Shown: positions 32,457 to 41,599, numbered from the stretch's first letter. The stretch: 45,582 nucleotides of DNA from Nocardiopsis xinjiangensis YIM 90004 (GCF_000341145.1 NZ_ANBE01000003.1:381321-426902), one strand, 5' to 3'. The notes: generated by a model not told the origin, from the sequence alone. Made by a program: numbers and translations.

Positions 32457-33434
32457 TCACTGGGGGACGTCGTTGACCGCGACACGCTCGACGTAGCCGT
32501 TGGCCACGAGCCAGCGGAGCGTGGGTGCGGGCGGCACGTCCGGGAACCCGGCGGTGTCCAGTGTGAAGCGCGCTCCCCCACCGGGGTTGCCGCCCTCGTC
32601 CGGGGCGATGGCGGCGGTCACCTGGAAGGGGTGCACGACCCGGTAACGGTGGTAGAGCTCGTCACCGTCGGCTCCGGTGCGCACGTGGTCGGGCAGGCCC
32701 CGTTCGGCGTAGGGGGTGCCGTCGGGATGGAGGTGGCGTCCGGCCTCGGGGCCGAAGGCGTCGACGTGGTCACCGGGTTCGAGCTCGTGCAGGTAGGAAT
32801 CGCCGCTGCGCTGCTCGAGTCCTTCCTGGACCGCTTCGACGAGCTCCTCGGTCTCCTCCCGGGCCTCTTCCTCCTCGGTCGGGGAGAGCACGGCCGGCTC
32901 GGACTCGGTGGTGGCGAGCTCCTGGTAGAGCCAGCGGGCGGCTTCGTCCTCGGTGCCGAACTCCTCGTTGGTGCGGCCCTGGTCGAAGTCCATGACGGAA
33001 GCCTCGAGGTTGCCCTCTGCGCCCGGGGTGAGGAAGTAGTAGCTGGAGACGGTGCTGGGCTCGGGCCGCGGGTCGCCGGGCAGGACGTAGAGGTGTTCCT
33101 CGACCCCGGCCGCTTCGAGTTCGTCTCGGAGCATGTCCAGGGTGACCTGCTCGCCGACCCAGTCGCCGGGCACGGGTGGGACCGCGTTCTCCGCAGGGGC
33201 GGATCCGGCCTGCTCGCGTTCGAGTTCCTGGTCGCTGAGGGTGGTGGTGATGAAGGACCAGCCGACGCTGCCCGCGCACGCGGCGGCAGCGAGGCAGGCG
33301 CTGACGACGACCTTGCCGATGTTCTCGTCGAGGCGGCGCCGGGTGCGTCCGCTGCCGAAGAGCACCGCCTCACGCAGACGCTGGCGCCGGACCGCGACGG
33401 ACTCCAACAACTGGTTGTCGTAGTCGCGGCCCAC
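32457..33434 (-). CDS. membrane-anchored TNT-domain (NAD+ glycohydrolase-like) protein
   Basis: 325 residues. Residues 1-37 are basic and cytosolic (RRQRLREAVLFGSGRTRRR), 40-66 form one membrane helix, and a low-complexity acidic part with a coiled helix (about 185-210, EEEEAREETEELVEAVQEG) leads to residues 217-322, which resemble the TNT domain of the tuberculosis necrotizing toxin: GDHVDAFGPEAGRHLHPDGT, PYAERGLPDH, ELYHRYRVVHPFQV, GNPGGGARFTLD, WLVANGYVERV. TNT cleaves NAD+. Where TNT relatives commonly have Gln after GGG (GGGxQY) this has Arg289, so activity is uncertain. It takes the operon place of EccB, whose sequence it does not resemble. The domain would lie outside the membrane. Confidence 0.78.
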   Translation of the reverse strand: MGRDYDNQLLESVAVRRQRLREAVLFGSGRTRRRLDENIGKVVVSACLAAAACAGSVGWSFITTTLSDQELEREQAGSAPAENAVPPVPGDWVGEQVTLDMLRDELEAAGVEEHLYVLPGDPRPEPSTVSSYYFLTPGAEGNLEASVMDFDQGRTNEEFGTEDEAARWLYQELATTESEPAVLSPTEEEEAREETEELVEAVQEGLEQRSGDSYLHELEPGDHVDAFGPEAGRHLHPDGTPYAERGLPDHVRTGADGDELYHRYRVVHPFQVTAAIAPDEGGNPGGGARFTLDTAGFPDVPPAPTLRWLVANGYVERVAVNDVPQ

Positions 33435-33488
33435 CGGCGCTCCTCGTCTTGGTCTCGGTCGGTGTGTGGTCGTCCTCGGTGAAGCCCG

Positions 33489-33791
33489 TCAGATGCTGCT
33501 GACAGCGTTACCGGCCCGGCTGAGGGTGTCCTGGGCCGTGGAGTCGTTCTTCTCCATGGTCTCGCGCAGCAGGCGGATGATCGAGCGGACCTCGTTGCCG
33601 CACGTGCCCCACTTCTGCTCGACCTCGCGGTAGGACTCGTCGACCCCGTCGGCCTCGAAGTCGGACATGGCGCTGTTGACGTCCACGTCACGTTCGCCGA
33701 GGAGCTCCTCCAGCCGGGAGGCGATCCGTTCGATGTTGCTCTGCACCTCGGCGGAGGCGGAGTCGTCGTAGGCCTTCTGTCCCGAGCTCAT
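33489..33791 (-). CDS. WXG100-family ESAT-6-like protein
   Basis: 100 residues, the family length. Two helices flank the turn KWGTCGNEV (WxG), with basic and acidic alternation and no signal peptide. WXG100 proteins pair as helical hairpins and are substrates of type VII secretion, escorted by EccC. It is 70 bp upstream (in sequence) of the second Esx gene's end and likely co-transcribed with the neighbouring genes on the minus strand. A YxxxD/E-like C-terminal signal is not clear. Confidence 0.82.
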   Translation of the reverse strand: MSSGQKAYDDSASAEVQSNIERIASRLEELLGERDVDVNSAMSDFEADGVDESYREVEQKWGTCGNEVRSIIRLLRETMEKNDSTAQDTLSRAGNAVSSI

Positions 33792-33861
33792 CGTCTCTCC
33801 TCAGTTCGCAGGGGTACGGGGTGCTGTTCGGGGCCGCGGGAAGGAACGCACGCGGCCGGGG

Positions 33862-34191
33862 TCACTTGAACTTCGCGGCGTCGAAGTTGGCCTTGCCCAT
33901 GTCGCTGTTGGCGTCGTCGGCCATGGTCTCGTCACCGGTCCGGAAGGCCGTGTCCATCTCCTGCTGGCCCTGGTTGATGCGGCCCAGGCCCTGTTTGAGA
34001 TCGGCCGTGATGGTCTCGGAGTTGTTCTTGAACGCGGCGAAGGCGGCCTTGCCCTCACCGTCGAACTTGCCCTCGAGGGGTTCGGCCGCGGCGATGAGGT
34101 CCTTGAGAAGGCTCTCCAGCTCCTCGCCGGATGAGCTGGTGTTCTTCTGGAGGACCGGCATGGTCTCTTCGTTGAAGCTCCACCGAGACAT
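33862..34191 (-). CDS. WXG100-like ESAT-6 family protein
   Basis: 109 residues. LLKDLIAAAEPLEGKFDGEG KAAFAAF is the typical central turn of the LXG/WXG100 fold, where FDGEG replaces W-x-G. The protein is helical and acidic, starting with MSRWSFNEETMPVLQ. It is the first gene of the minus-strand T7SS operon and the likely heterodimer partner of the 33489 protein. AGGTGA stands before its ATG. Confidence 0.8.
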   Translation of the reverse strand: MSRWSFNEETMPVLQKNTSSSGEELESLLKDLIAAAEPLEGKFDGEGKAAFAAFKNNSETITADLKQGLGRINQGQQEMDTAFRTGDETMADDANSDMGKANFDAAKFK

Positions 34192-34646
34192 GGTTCACCT
34201 GCTCAGTTAGGGGGCTGCAAAAGCGGTCTCCGGTGACGGCGCGCGGAAGCGGCTCGCGAACCGCTGCACCTGATCACCGACCACAAATCATGTCAGGCGC
34301 CTCCGACAGTCGTGCGGGTGCCTCGGCCTCACCCTCCGCGCACGTGAGCCTCTCGGGAACCCGGGTTCACCTGTGCCGATAGGGCCGGGCACGGGCCCTC
34401 ACCGGCAGTTTCTCGGTTCGCGGCCCACGGAGGGGCCACTCGAAAATTTAATCAAAATGACACAAAGCGCCAAGAACAGTGAAGAACTCGGCGCCCACCT
34501 TCACGAACCGCACACGGCCCGAGGCCGTCCCACCCCTGTGGGGCCGATACATCCCCGTCCCTCCCACGACGACCCCCGAGCCCCGTTTCGGTAGGCTTCC
34601 TGCGCGCCTGCCCGGCCCGCCTCCCCCGACCCCGAGAGGAACGCCG
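34192..34646. other. divergent promoter region of the T7SS locus
   Basis: About 455 bp separates the esx operon from eccC. Most is G+C-rich, with one A+T-rich patch at 34441-34465 (CGAAAATTTAATC and on). Frames here look like shadows. It presumably carries both promoters; no clear paired hexamers or operator were found. Confidence 0.4.
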
Positions 34647-37600
34647 ATGACGCTGAGGGTCGTGCACCGGCCGACACGTATCGTCTACCCGGCCCCAGCA
34701 CAGCAGCCGCGCGAGGTGGAGGCACCACCGACCCTTCCCGACGGCAAGTCACAGCCCAACCCGCTGATGAGCATGCTGCCCATGGTCGGGATGATGGCGT
34801 CCCTGTCGATCATGATGGTCATGCGCAATCCGGCCTTCATGGCCGTCGGTGCCGTCCTGATGTGTGTGGCCCTCCTCGGCGCCGTCGTCATGCTCTTCTC
34901 CCGGCGGGGGCAGGTCACCCGGCAGCGCCGCAACCAACGCGACCTGTACCTGGAGTACCTGGAGGAGCTGCGCGAGGAGCTCAGCGGATGGGAGAACGGC
35001 ACCCGCTCCCACGCCCGCCTCCTCGATCCCCCTCCCGAATCGCTGTACGACATCATCCGCGACCCCACCCGTCTCTGGGAACGCCGCCGACGCGACCGCG
35101 ACTTCCTCGACGTGCGGGTCGGCGCCGGCATGACCTCCGGACGCCCACTGCAACTCGCCGAACAGGGCACCGCGCTCACCCCCACCGACCCCTTCATGCA
35201 GTCCGAGGCCCGCGCCCTCATCGACCGCTTCGGAGCCATCCCCGACATGCCGCTCCGGCTGCCCCTGGACATGGTCGGCAACATCAGCGTCGTCGGCGAC
35301 CACGAGGACCTCATGCGCTTCGTGCGCGCCCTCGCCGCCCAGTTCGGCGCCTTCCACGCCCCCGAGGACGCCGGTCTGGCCGTCGCCCACCCGGAGGAGC
35401 GCGCCGAGGCCTGGTCCTGGCTGCCGTGGCTGCCCCAGGCGCTCGACCCGCAGCGCCGGGACAACGGCGTCGCCACCCGCCTCATCGCCCCGGACCCGCG
35501 CGAGCTGGGCTCCCTGCTCGCCGACGAACTGCGTGCACGCACCGACTTCGCCTCCGAGGTCCGCCGCGGCATGGGCCGCCGCGAGGCCTACCGGATGCTG
35601 CGGCGCCTCGTCGTCGTGCACGACACCCACGGCGAGGTCGCCACCGAACTCGTGCGCCCCGACCACGCCATCGACCCCGCCGACCTCGGCCTGACCGTCC
35701 TGCACCTGGTCGCCCGCCAGGTCGACGAGCCCGGCGACGTCAACATCCGGGTGACCGTCGACGGCGACGAGGTCGCCATCGAGGACCTGCGTGGGACCGA
35801 TCCCGTGGTCTCCACCGGCACCCTGGACCACGTCACCCCCGCGACCCTCACCGGCCTCGCACGCATGCTCGCGCCGCTGCGCCTGTCCCCCGAATCCGTG
35901 GAGGAATCGGCCCAGGAGGGCGGCAGCATCGACTTCCCGTCCATGCTCGGCGTGCACGATCCGGGCGACATGGACGTTCCGCGCATGTGGGCGCCCCGGA
36001 GCGAACGGGCGTTCCTGCGTGTGCCCATCGGCGTGGACGACATGGGCAACCCCGTGGTGCTGGACCTGAAGGAGTCGGCACAGCTCGGTATGGGCCCGCA
36101 CGGCCTGTGTGTGGGCGCCACGGGCTCCGGCAAGAGCGAAATGTTGCGCACACTCGTCCTCGCCCTAGCCGGTTCCCACCCGCCCGACCGGGTGAGCATG
36201 GTGCTCGTGGACTACAAGGGCGGTGCGACCTTCGCCCCCTTCGAGGACATGCCGCACGTGGCCGGCGTCATCACGAACCTGGAGGACGACGCCGCCCTCA
36301 TCGAGCGCGTCCACGCCAGCCTCTCCGGTGAGGTCCAGCGCCGCCAGCAGGTGCTCCGGGACGCCGGCAACGTGTCCAACATCGGCGACTACCAGTACAA
36401 GCGCGAACAGGACCCGAGCCTGCCCCCGCTGCCGCATCTGCTGGTGATCATCGACGAGTTCGGCGAGCTGCTCACCGCACGTCCCGACTTCATCCAGTTG
36501 TTCCTGTCGATCGGACGGATCGGACGCAGCATCGGGGTGCACCTGCTGCTCTCCAGCCAGCGCATCGAGGGCGGCAAGCTCCGCGGGCTCGACACCTACC
36601 TGTCCTACCGGCTGGGTCTGCGCACCTTCTCCGAGGAGGAGAGCCGCACGGTCCTCAACACCCCCGACGCCTTCCACCTGCCCGCCCTGCCGGGTTTCGG
36701 CTACCTCAAGGTCGACACCACGGTGTACCAGCAGTTCAAGGCGGGCTACGTCTCCGGCCCCTACCGCGGTCCCGTGGCCGAGGAGGAGAGCGGGGACCAG
36801 AGGCCCGGGGTGCGCCGCTACACCGCGTTCAACCCGGACCCCGAGGACGAACAGCACGAGGAGAAGACGGCGGAGAGCGGCCCCTCCATGCCCTCGCGCA
36901 CCACCGGTCCCACCCTGCTCGACGTCATGGTCGGCCAGTTCAACCAGCACGGGGACCGTACCCGCGCCATCTGGCTGCCGCCCCTGCCCCCCGCCCTCAC
37001 CCTGGACCAGGCCACCGGGGCACCCGAGAACAGCGAGTACGGGCTGCTTCTGCCGGGGGAACGTGCAGCCATGCGGCTGCCCATCGGCACCCTCGACGAC
37101 CCCTCGCGCCAGTGGCAGGACGTGTGGGAGCTCGACCTGACCGCCTCCGGTGGGCACGTGGCGGTCATCGGCGGCCCCCAGAGCGGCAAGACGACCCTGC
37201 TGCGGACCCTCGTGACCTCGCTCGCGCTCACGCACACCGCGGAACAGGCCGTCGTCTACGGCCTGGACCTGGTCGGCGGCGGGCTCCAGGCACTCAAGAA
37301 CCTGCCGCACGTGGGCGGCGTGGCGCTACGCACCGACTCCGAGCGTGTACGCCGCACCGCCGAGGAGATGCGCGGGATGCTCGAGCACCGCCAGGAGGTC
37401 TTCCGGGACCGGGGCATCGACTCCGTGGCCCAGCTGCGACGCATGCACGCACGCGGCGAGGTTCCCGAGCTCGCCAGCGCCGACGTCGTCCTGTGCATCG
37501 ACGGCTACGGCGCGCTGCGCCAGGACTTCTCCGAGATCGAAGGCATCGTCACCGATCTCCTCCAACGGGGCGGCGGTTACGGCATCCACGTCGTGGCGGG

Positions 37601-38645
37601 CATGCTGCGCTGGAACGACGTACGCATCGCCACCCAGTCCAACTTCGGGCAGAAGGTCGAGCTGCACCTCAACGACCCGACGGAGTCGACGATCGACCGC
37701 AAGCTCGCCGAGACCCTGCCCGAAGGTGTGGGCGGCCGGGCCCTGACCTCCGGAAAGCTGTTCGCCCAGACGGCGCTGCCCCGCTTCGACGGCGAGGCCT
37801 CCGACGAGGAACTCGGCACGGTCGTGGAATCGACGGTGCGCGCGATCGACCACGCCTGGGCGGGCAAGCGCGCACCCGAGGTACGGGTGTTGCCGACGTC
37901 GTTGTCGGTACGTTCACTGCCCACGTGGGAGAACGAGTCCAAGACCGTGCCGGTGGGTGTGGACGAACGTTCCCTGTCCCCGGTCGCGCTCGACCTGTTC
38001 GAGCGGGACCAGAACATGCTCCTGTTCGGCGACGGCGAGAGCGGCAAGACCAACTTCCTGCGCCTGCTCGCCGAAGGCCTCGTGGACCGGTACACACCCG
38101 AGGACGTCGTGTTCGCGGTCATGGACCCGCGGCGTTCGCTGCGCAACCTCGTACCCAACGAGTACGTGGGCGGGTACGCGAGCAGCCCGCGTGTGTGCGG
38201 GAGCCTGGCCACCGGTGTCGCCAAGGAGCTGGAGGAGCGCCTGCCCGACGAGGGCGACCCCGACTCGATGGACGTGCCGTCCTTCTCGGGCCCGCGCATC
38301 GTCGTCGTCGCCGACGACTACGACGTGCTCACGACCGCCGGGCAGAAACCGCTCGCCCCGTTCGTGCCCTTCGTCTCCAGCGGACGCGACATCGGCCTGC
38401 ACTTCGTGGTGGCACGCCGCGTCGCGGGTGCGAGCCGCGGCCAGTTCGAACCCCTGGTCCAGGCCATGCGGGAGATCGGCACGAGCGCGCTGGTGATGTC
38501 CGGTGACCGCACCGAGGGCCAGGTCCTGCCGCGGGTGCACGCCTCGCCGCAGCCGGCTGGGCGCGGTCTGTGGGTCTCGCGCACCGGATCGACACAGCTG
38601 GTGCAGACCGCCCTGATCGACACCCAGGAGCACCGCCGTCCCTGA
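34647..38645 (+). CDS. eccC: type VII secretion FtsK/SpoIIIE-type ATPase EccC
   Basis: 1332 residues from the ATG behind GAGAGGA. Two N-terminal membrane helices (LMSMLPMVGMMASLSIMMVM, FMAVGAVLMCVALLGAVVML) are followed by a cytosolic arm and three FtsK-type ATPase domains. Walker A motifs are GATGSGKS (Lys496), GGPQSGKT (Lys848) and GDGESGKT (Lys1134). The first domain also has VLVDYKGGATF and LPHLLVIIDEFGELL. This is the motor that recognises WXG100 signals and energises export. It is transcribed divergently from its substrates and EccD. The single, fused form is the actinobacterial EccC type. Confidence 0.95.
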   Translation: MTLRVVHRPTRIVYPAPAQQPREVEAPPTLPDGKSQPNPLMSMLPMVGMMASLSIMMVMRNPAFMAVGAVLMCVALLGAVVMLFSRRGQVTRQRRNQRDLYLEYLEELREELSGWENGTRSHARLLDPPPESLYDIIRDPTRLWERRRRDRDFLDVRVGAGMTSGRPLQLAEQGTALTPTDPFMQSEARALIDRFGAIPDMPLRLPLDMVGNISVVGDHEDLMRFVRALAAQFGAFHAPEDAGLAVAHPEERAEAWSWLPWLPQALDPQRRDNGVATRLIAPDPRELGSLLADELRARTDFASEVRRGMGRREAYRMLRRLVVVHDTHGEVATELVRPDHAIDPADLGLTVLHLVARQVDEPGDVNIRVTVDGDEVAIEDLRGTDPVVSTGTLDHVTPATLTGLARMLAPLRLSPESVEESAQEGGSIDFPSMLGVHDPGDMDVPRMWAPRSERAFLRVPIGVDDMGNPVVLDLKESAQLGMGPHGLCVGATGSGKSEMLRTLVLALAGSHPPDRVSMVLVDYKGGATFAPFEDMPHVAGVITNLEDDAALIERVHASLSGEVQRRQQVLRDAGNVSNIGDYQYKREQDPSLPPLPHLLVIIDEFGELLTARPDFIQLFLSIGRIGRSIGVHLLLSSQRIEGGKLRGLDTYLSYRLGLRTFSEEESRTVLNTPDAFHLPALPGFGYLKVDTTVYQQFKAGYVSGPYRGPVAEEESGDQRPGVRRYTAFNPDPEDEQHEEKTAESGPSMPSRTTGPTLLDVMVGQFNQHGDRTRAIWLPPLPPALTLDQATGAPENSEYGLLLPGERAAMRLPIGTLDDPSRQWQDVWELDLTASGGHVAVIGGPQSGKTTLLRTLVTSLALTHTAEQAVVYGLDLVGGGLQALKNLPHVGGVALRTDSERVRRTAEEMRGMLEHRQEVFRDRGIDSVAQLRRMHARGEVPELASADVVLCIDGYGALRQDFSEIEGIVTDLLQRGGGYGIHVVAGMLRWNDVRIATQSNFGQKVELHLNDPTESTIDRKLAETLPEGVGGRALTSGKLFAQTALPRFDGEASDEELGTVVESTVRAIDHAWAGKRAPEVRVLPTSLSVRSLPTWENESKTVPVGVDERSLSPVALDLFERDQNMLLFGDGESGKTNFLRLLAEGLVDRYTPEDVVFAVMDPRRSLRNLVPNEYVGGYASSPRVCGSLATGVAKELEERLPDEGDPDSMDVPSFSGPRIVVVADDYDVLTTAGQKPLAPFVPFVSSGRDIGLHFVVARRVAGASRGQFEPLVQAMREIGTSALVMSGDRTEGQVLPRVHASPQPAGRGLWVSRTGSTQLVQTALIDTQEHRRP

Positions 38646-38703
38646 CCACCCGGACCACCGGAAGCGCGGAATGTCCGAACCTTCGGGCACTCTGGTCCCT
38701 CCA

Positions 38704-38732
38704 CACACGGTGACCGAACCTTCACCCGTGTG
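38704..38732 (+). terminator. hairpin after eccC
   Basis: CACACGGTGA (38704-38713) pairs with TCACCCGTGTG (38722-38732) with a one-base bulge; a second small hairpin (GACCCC 38732-38737 / GGGGTC 38745-38750) follows. The word CCGAACCTTC also occurs twice, at 38675 and 38714. Confidence 0.45.
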
Positions 38733-38817
38733 ACCCCCGACCGAGGGGTCCCGTCTATGGCCCTCCGCGTTTGCCGGACCAGGAGAACACCTCGGCCAGA
38801 CCCCGAGGAAGCGAAAA

Positions 38818-39267
38818 ATGAGACCACCTGAGGCCGGTGGCATCTCCCCACAGGAAGAAGAAGACCTTCTCATTAAAATTGGAAAGACCCTCCTCCAGGG
38901 GGCATCCAAAGAACGGGCAAAAATTTCCTATGAATGGGATGGCCTAAAAGGATATTCCACCAACGGACTCTACCTGTATCCCTTGAACGGGGGACCGGAG
39001 ATGATCCCTTCCCCCACAGTAATCAACGAAATCCAGCGCCTTCGCGCCGGCATGTACAAGCAGGGCCGCGGCACCTGGTTCTCCATGCACTACACCATCA
39101 CCCCGCCCACCCGATACGACGCCACCTTCAACTACGACGACCCACCCGACTTCCTCATCCTTCCCATACCCCACGACTACCTCGACGACCTCGAATACTT
39201 CCCCCGAGACCCCGAACACATCCCCCACTGGCTCCGACAAAAAATCAACGAAGCCAACAACACCTGA
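38818..39267 (+). CDS. YezG/DUF600-like putative immunity protein, low G+C
   Basis: 149 residues behind GAGGAAGCG. The central motif MYKQGRGTWFSMHYTITPP with YDATFNYDD, then LEYFPRDPEHIPHWLRQK, matches the YezG (DUF600) family, an antitoxin or immunity family of LXG-type toxins exported by type VII systems. Its base composition is unusual for the window: bases 38881-38940 are 50% G+C against roughly 70% around. That points to recent acquisition. It is followed after 190 bp by a paralogue. The cognate toxin is not identified. Confidence 0.72.
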   Translation: MRPPEAGGISPQEEEDLLIKIGKTLLQGASKERAKISYEWDGLKGYSTNGLYLYPLNGGPEMIPSPTVINEIQRLRAGMYKQGRGTWFSMHYTITPPTRYDATFNYDDPPDFLILPIPHDYLDDLEYFPRDPEHIPHWLRQKINEANNT

Positions 39268-39457
39268 TCTCCTGAAATCCCATCGCACCCTCCTCGACCA
39301 CTTGGCCCCGCGCCACAGATCTGCCGACAACTGAATCCGGCACCTGGCTCACGCATCACACGTGTCCACAGCCCCAGTAGTCTCCCCGCACGGCCGCGGG
39401 CGGCACCGCTTCCGCCCGACGGCGAAACAACCTCCGTACGAAATGAGGAGCCCCACC

Positions 39458-39925
39458 ATGACGCAGGAACCGGTCGGCGGCATGACACCCATCGACGAGA
39501 GCCAGGCCCTCGTCGAGCTCGGGAAGGCGTGCCTGTCGGTCATCGGCCCCGATTGGAGCGAGGTCGTGCTCCAGTACGCGGCGGTCGCCGACCACGAGTC
39601 CGCCGAGCTGCTCCGACGCGCCTCCGACGGCAGCAGCAGCTCGGTGGAGGTCCCCGAGGGGGCGCTCGAGGAGGCCCGCCGCCTGCGTAACGGCATGTAC
39701 AAGCAGGACACGGGGACCTGGTTCTCGATGCGCTACACGATCACCCCGCCCGGGTCCTACGGGGTCGACTTCGGATACGACGGCGAGCCCGGGTTCGCCG
39801 CACCGGTCCCTCCGGCTGCCTTCGCGCAGGACCTGGAGCGTTTCCCCCGGTCCGAGGAGCACACCCCCGAGTGGCTCGGACGGGTTCTCGCACGAGCCCA
39901 GGGCGGCGGGCCGCTGCGGGACTGA
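39458..39925 (+). CDS. YezG/DUF600-like putative immunity protein, second copy
   Basis: 155 residues from the ATG at 39458, 8 nt behind GAGGAG. It shares MYKQDTGTWFSMRYTITPP, the VDFGYDGEPGF strand and LERFPRSEEHTPEWLGRV with the previous gene, so the pair are paralogues. In contrast to the first copy its codon use is genome-typical, so the two have different histories. Proposed role: neutralising a type VII-exported toxin in the same cell. Orientation and spacing would allow one transcript from the upstream gene. Confidence 0.72.
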   Translation: MTQEPVGGMTPIDESQALVELGKACLSVIGPDWSEVVLQYAAVADHESAELLRRASDGSSSSVEVPEGALEEARRLRNGMYKQDTGTWFSMRYTITPPGSYGVDFGYDGEPGFAAPVPPAAFAQDLERFPRSEEHTPEWLGRVLARAQGGGPLRD

Positions 39926-39947
39926 ACCGCAGCACCCCGCCGCACTG

Positions 39948-40532
39948 TCAGCGCAGGGCGTGGATCAGCTCGGCGAGCGCGGTGCCGGCGTCCTGCGGAT
40001 GCGCCTCCCGCACCGTCCATCCGCGCATCCCCGCGAGTTTGGCCACGTGCGCGAACGCCGGGTCCACGCACAAGTACCCGCAGGGTGCGTCGGGCCAGTC
40101 GGCGACGGTGGGCAGGGGTTCGGTGAGGAAGCCCTCCGGCGCCTCGGGCAGGACGGGCGCGGCGTCCTCGGGGCTCTGGCGGGCGGCGATGTCGGCGCGG
40201 GTGGGGCTGCCGGGTTGGGGCAGCCACGCGTCGACGAAGACGTAGGCGTGGACGGGACGGTGCGCGGCGCGCTGGGCCGCCCCGACGGCGCCGAGCAGGG
40301 GTCCGGCACCGCCCTCGGCGACGAGGGCGAGCGGGGCGCGCGGGTCCTCGGCGGGCAGGCCCCGAGCGGTCTCCAGACTGGCGCGGGCGACGTAGCGCGC
40401 GGCGTGAGGGGGCCTGTCGTCGTCGGGGATCTCGGGCAGGACCGGGGACAGGCCGCGCTCGGCCAGGTGGGGCGCGAGCGTGCGCAGCCGCCTGGGGGCG
40501 CCCAGGGGCGGGGGAAGGCAGACGGCGATCAC
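39948..40532 (-). CDS. alpha/beta-hydrolase-like protein with degenerate nucleophile elbow
   Basis: 194 residues from a GTG at 40532 overlapping the cutA stop (GTGA). The fold pattern IAVCLPPPLGAPRRLRTLAP, PLALVAEGGAGPLLGAV and AYVFVDAWLPQPG suits a short alpha/beta hydrolase, but the nucleophile position in the elbow is Gly (AEGGAG), not Ser. The C-terminal part (WTVREAHPQDAGTALAELIH) is reasonable for a truncated family member. Activity is doubtful. Coupling to cutA is conserved only by position here, and the function is unknown. Confidence 0.6.
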   Translation of the reverse strand: MIAVCLPPPLGAPRRLRTLAPHLAERGLSPVLPEIPDDDRPPHAARYVARASLETARGLPAEDPRAPLALVAEGGAGPLLGAVGAAQRAAHRPVHAYVFVDAWLPQPGSPTRADIAARQSPEDAAPVLPEAPEGFLTEPLPTVADWPDAPCGYLCVDPAFAHVAKLAGMRGWTVREAHPQDAGTALAELIHALR

Positions 40533-40870
40533 GCCGTGCCGCCTGCCCGGGTCTCCTCCCGCACCCAGTCGAGGTAGGCGGGGTTGCCGCCGACGACGGG
40601 GACCGCGACGACCTCGGGCACGTCGTAGGGGTGGGCCTCGAGGACGCGGGCGGTGAGGGCGTCGAGACGATCGGCGGTGGTCTTGATCACCACCATCCAC
40701 TCCTCGTCGTTCTGTACCTGGCCCTCCCAGCGGAAGAAACTGGTGATGGGGCCGCTGACCTGGGCGCACGCGGCGACCTGGTGTTCGATCACCGCCCGTG
40801 CCACACGTTCGGCCCCGTCCTTGGTGTCGACGGTGGTCTCGACCCGCACGGTGTCGTCGGACTGCGTCAT
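40529..40870 (-). CDS. cutA: divalent-cation tolerance protein CutA
   Basis: 113 residues from the ATG at 40870. The motif IEHQVAACAQVSGPITSFFRWEG is diagnostic for CutA1, followed by EEWMVVIKTT, HPYDVPEVVAVPV and GNPAYLDWV. CutA1 forms trimers; it has been linked to copper tolerance but its molecular role is not settled. It has an AAGGGTGACC start region and ends 4 bp into the downstream gene. The 136 bp upstream separate it from the divergent pyrE-like gene. Confidence 0.93.
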   Translation of the reverse strand: MTQSDDTVRVETTVDTKDGAERVARAVIEHQVAACAQVSGPITSFFRWEGQVQNDEEWMVVIKTTADRLDALTARVLEAHPYDVPEVVAVPVVGGNPAYLDWVREETRAGGTA

Positions 40871-41006
40871 GGTCACCCTTCCGGCCTGGGGTCCCGGCGT
40901 CGTTCCGGGACCTCGGTGTTCCAGTGCTGTGTCATTCGGGGGCTGCCCGTCAAGGAGTGTCGCGCCGGGGCGAACCCCGGCTGATGCGGCGCTAGGCTCA
41001 CTGGTC

Positions 41007-41540
41007 ATGAGCGAACGTGATGAACTCCTGCGCCAGATCAACGATAAGGCGGTCGTGCGCGGGAAGGTGACCCTGTCCTCGGGGCAGGAGGCGGACTACT
41101 ACGTGGACCTGCGCCGGGTGACCCTGGACGGCGAGTCGGCGCCGCTGGTGGGATCGGTGATGTTGGACAACGTCGCCGACCTGGACTTCGACGCGGTCGG
41201 CGGTCTGACGCTGGGCGCGGACCCGGTGGCGGCGGCGATGATGCACGCGGCACACCGGCGGGGCCGGAGGCTGGACTCCTTCGTCGTGCGCAAGTCCGGC
41301 AAGGCGCACGGGCTGCAGCGTCGGATCGAGGGCCCGGACGTGCGGGGCCGCCGGGTGCTGGCCCTGGAGGACACCTCGACGACGGGCGGTTCGGTGATGA
41401 CCGCCGTGGAAGCGCTGCGCGAGGAGGGTGCCGAGGTCGTCGCCGTGGCTCTGATCCTCGACCGCGGCGCCCGGGGGGCGGTCACCGCGCAGGGGTTGGA
41501 GTACCGGTCGGTCTTCGGCGTCAGCGACCTGGACGTCTGA
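41007..41540 (+). CDS. pyrE: orotate phosphoribosyltransferase
   Basis: 177 residues. The PRPP-binding motif VLALEDTSTTGGSVMTAVEA is clear, with GKVTLSSGQEADYYVDLRRV and VGGLTLGADPVAAAM, all typical of orotate phosphoribosyltransferase, the pyrimidine step joining orotate to PRPP. The enzyme is cytosolic and dimeric. The ATG at 41007 is divergent from cutA. The next gene converges, so it is probably monocistronic. Confidence 0.93.
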   Translation: MSERDELLRQINDKAVVRGKVTLSSGQEADYYVDLRRVTLDGESAPLVGSVMLDNVADLDFDAVGGLTLGADPVAAAMMHAAHRRGRRLDSFVVRKSGKAHGLQRRIEGPDVRGRRVLALEDTSTTGGSVMTAVEALREEGAEVVAVALILDRGARGAVTAQGLEYRSVFGVSDLDV

Positions 41541-41599
41541 GAGCTCCTCGGTCCGGGCCACGGGAGTTCGGGGAAAGGCAGGAGATCGGGGCTCGGGGA

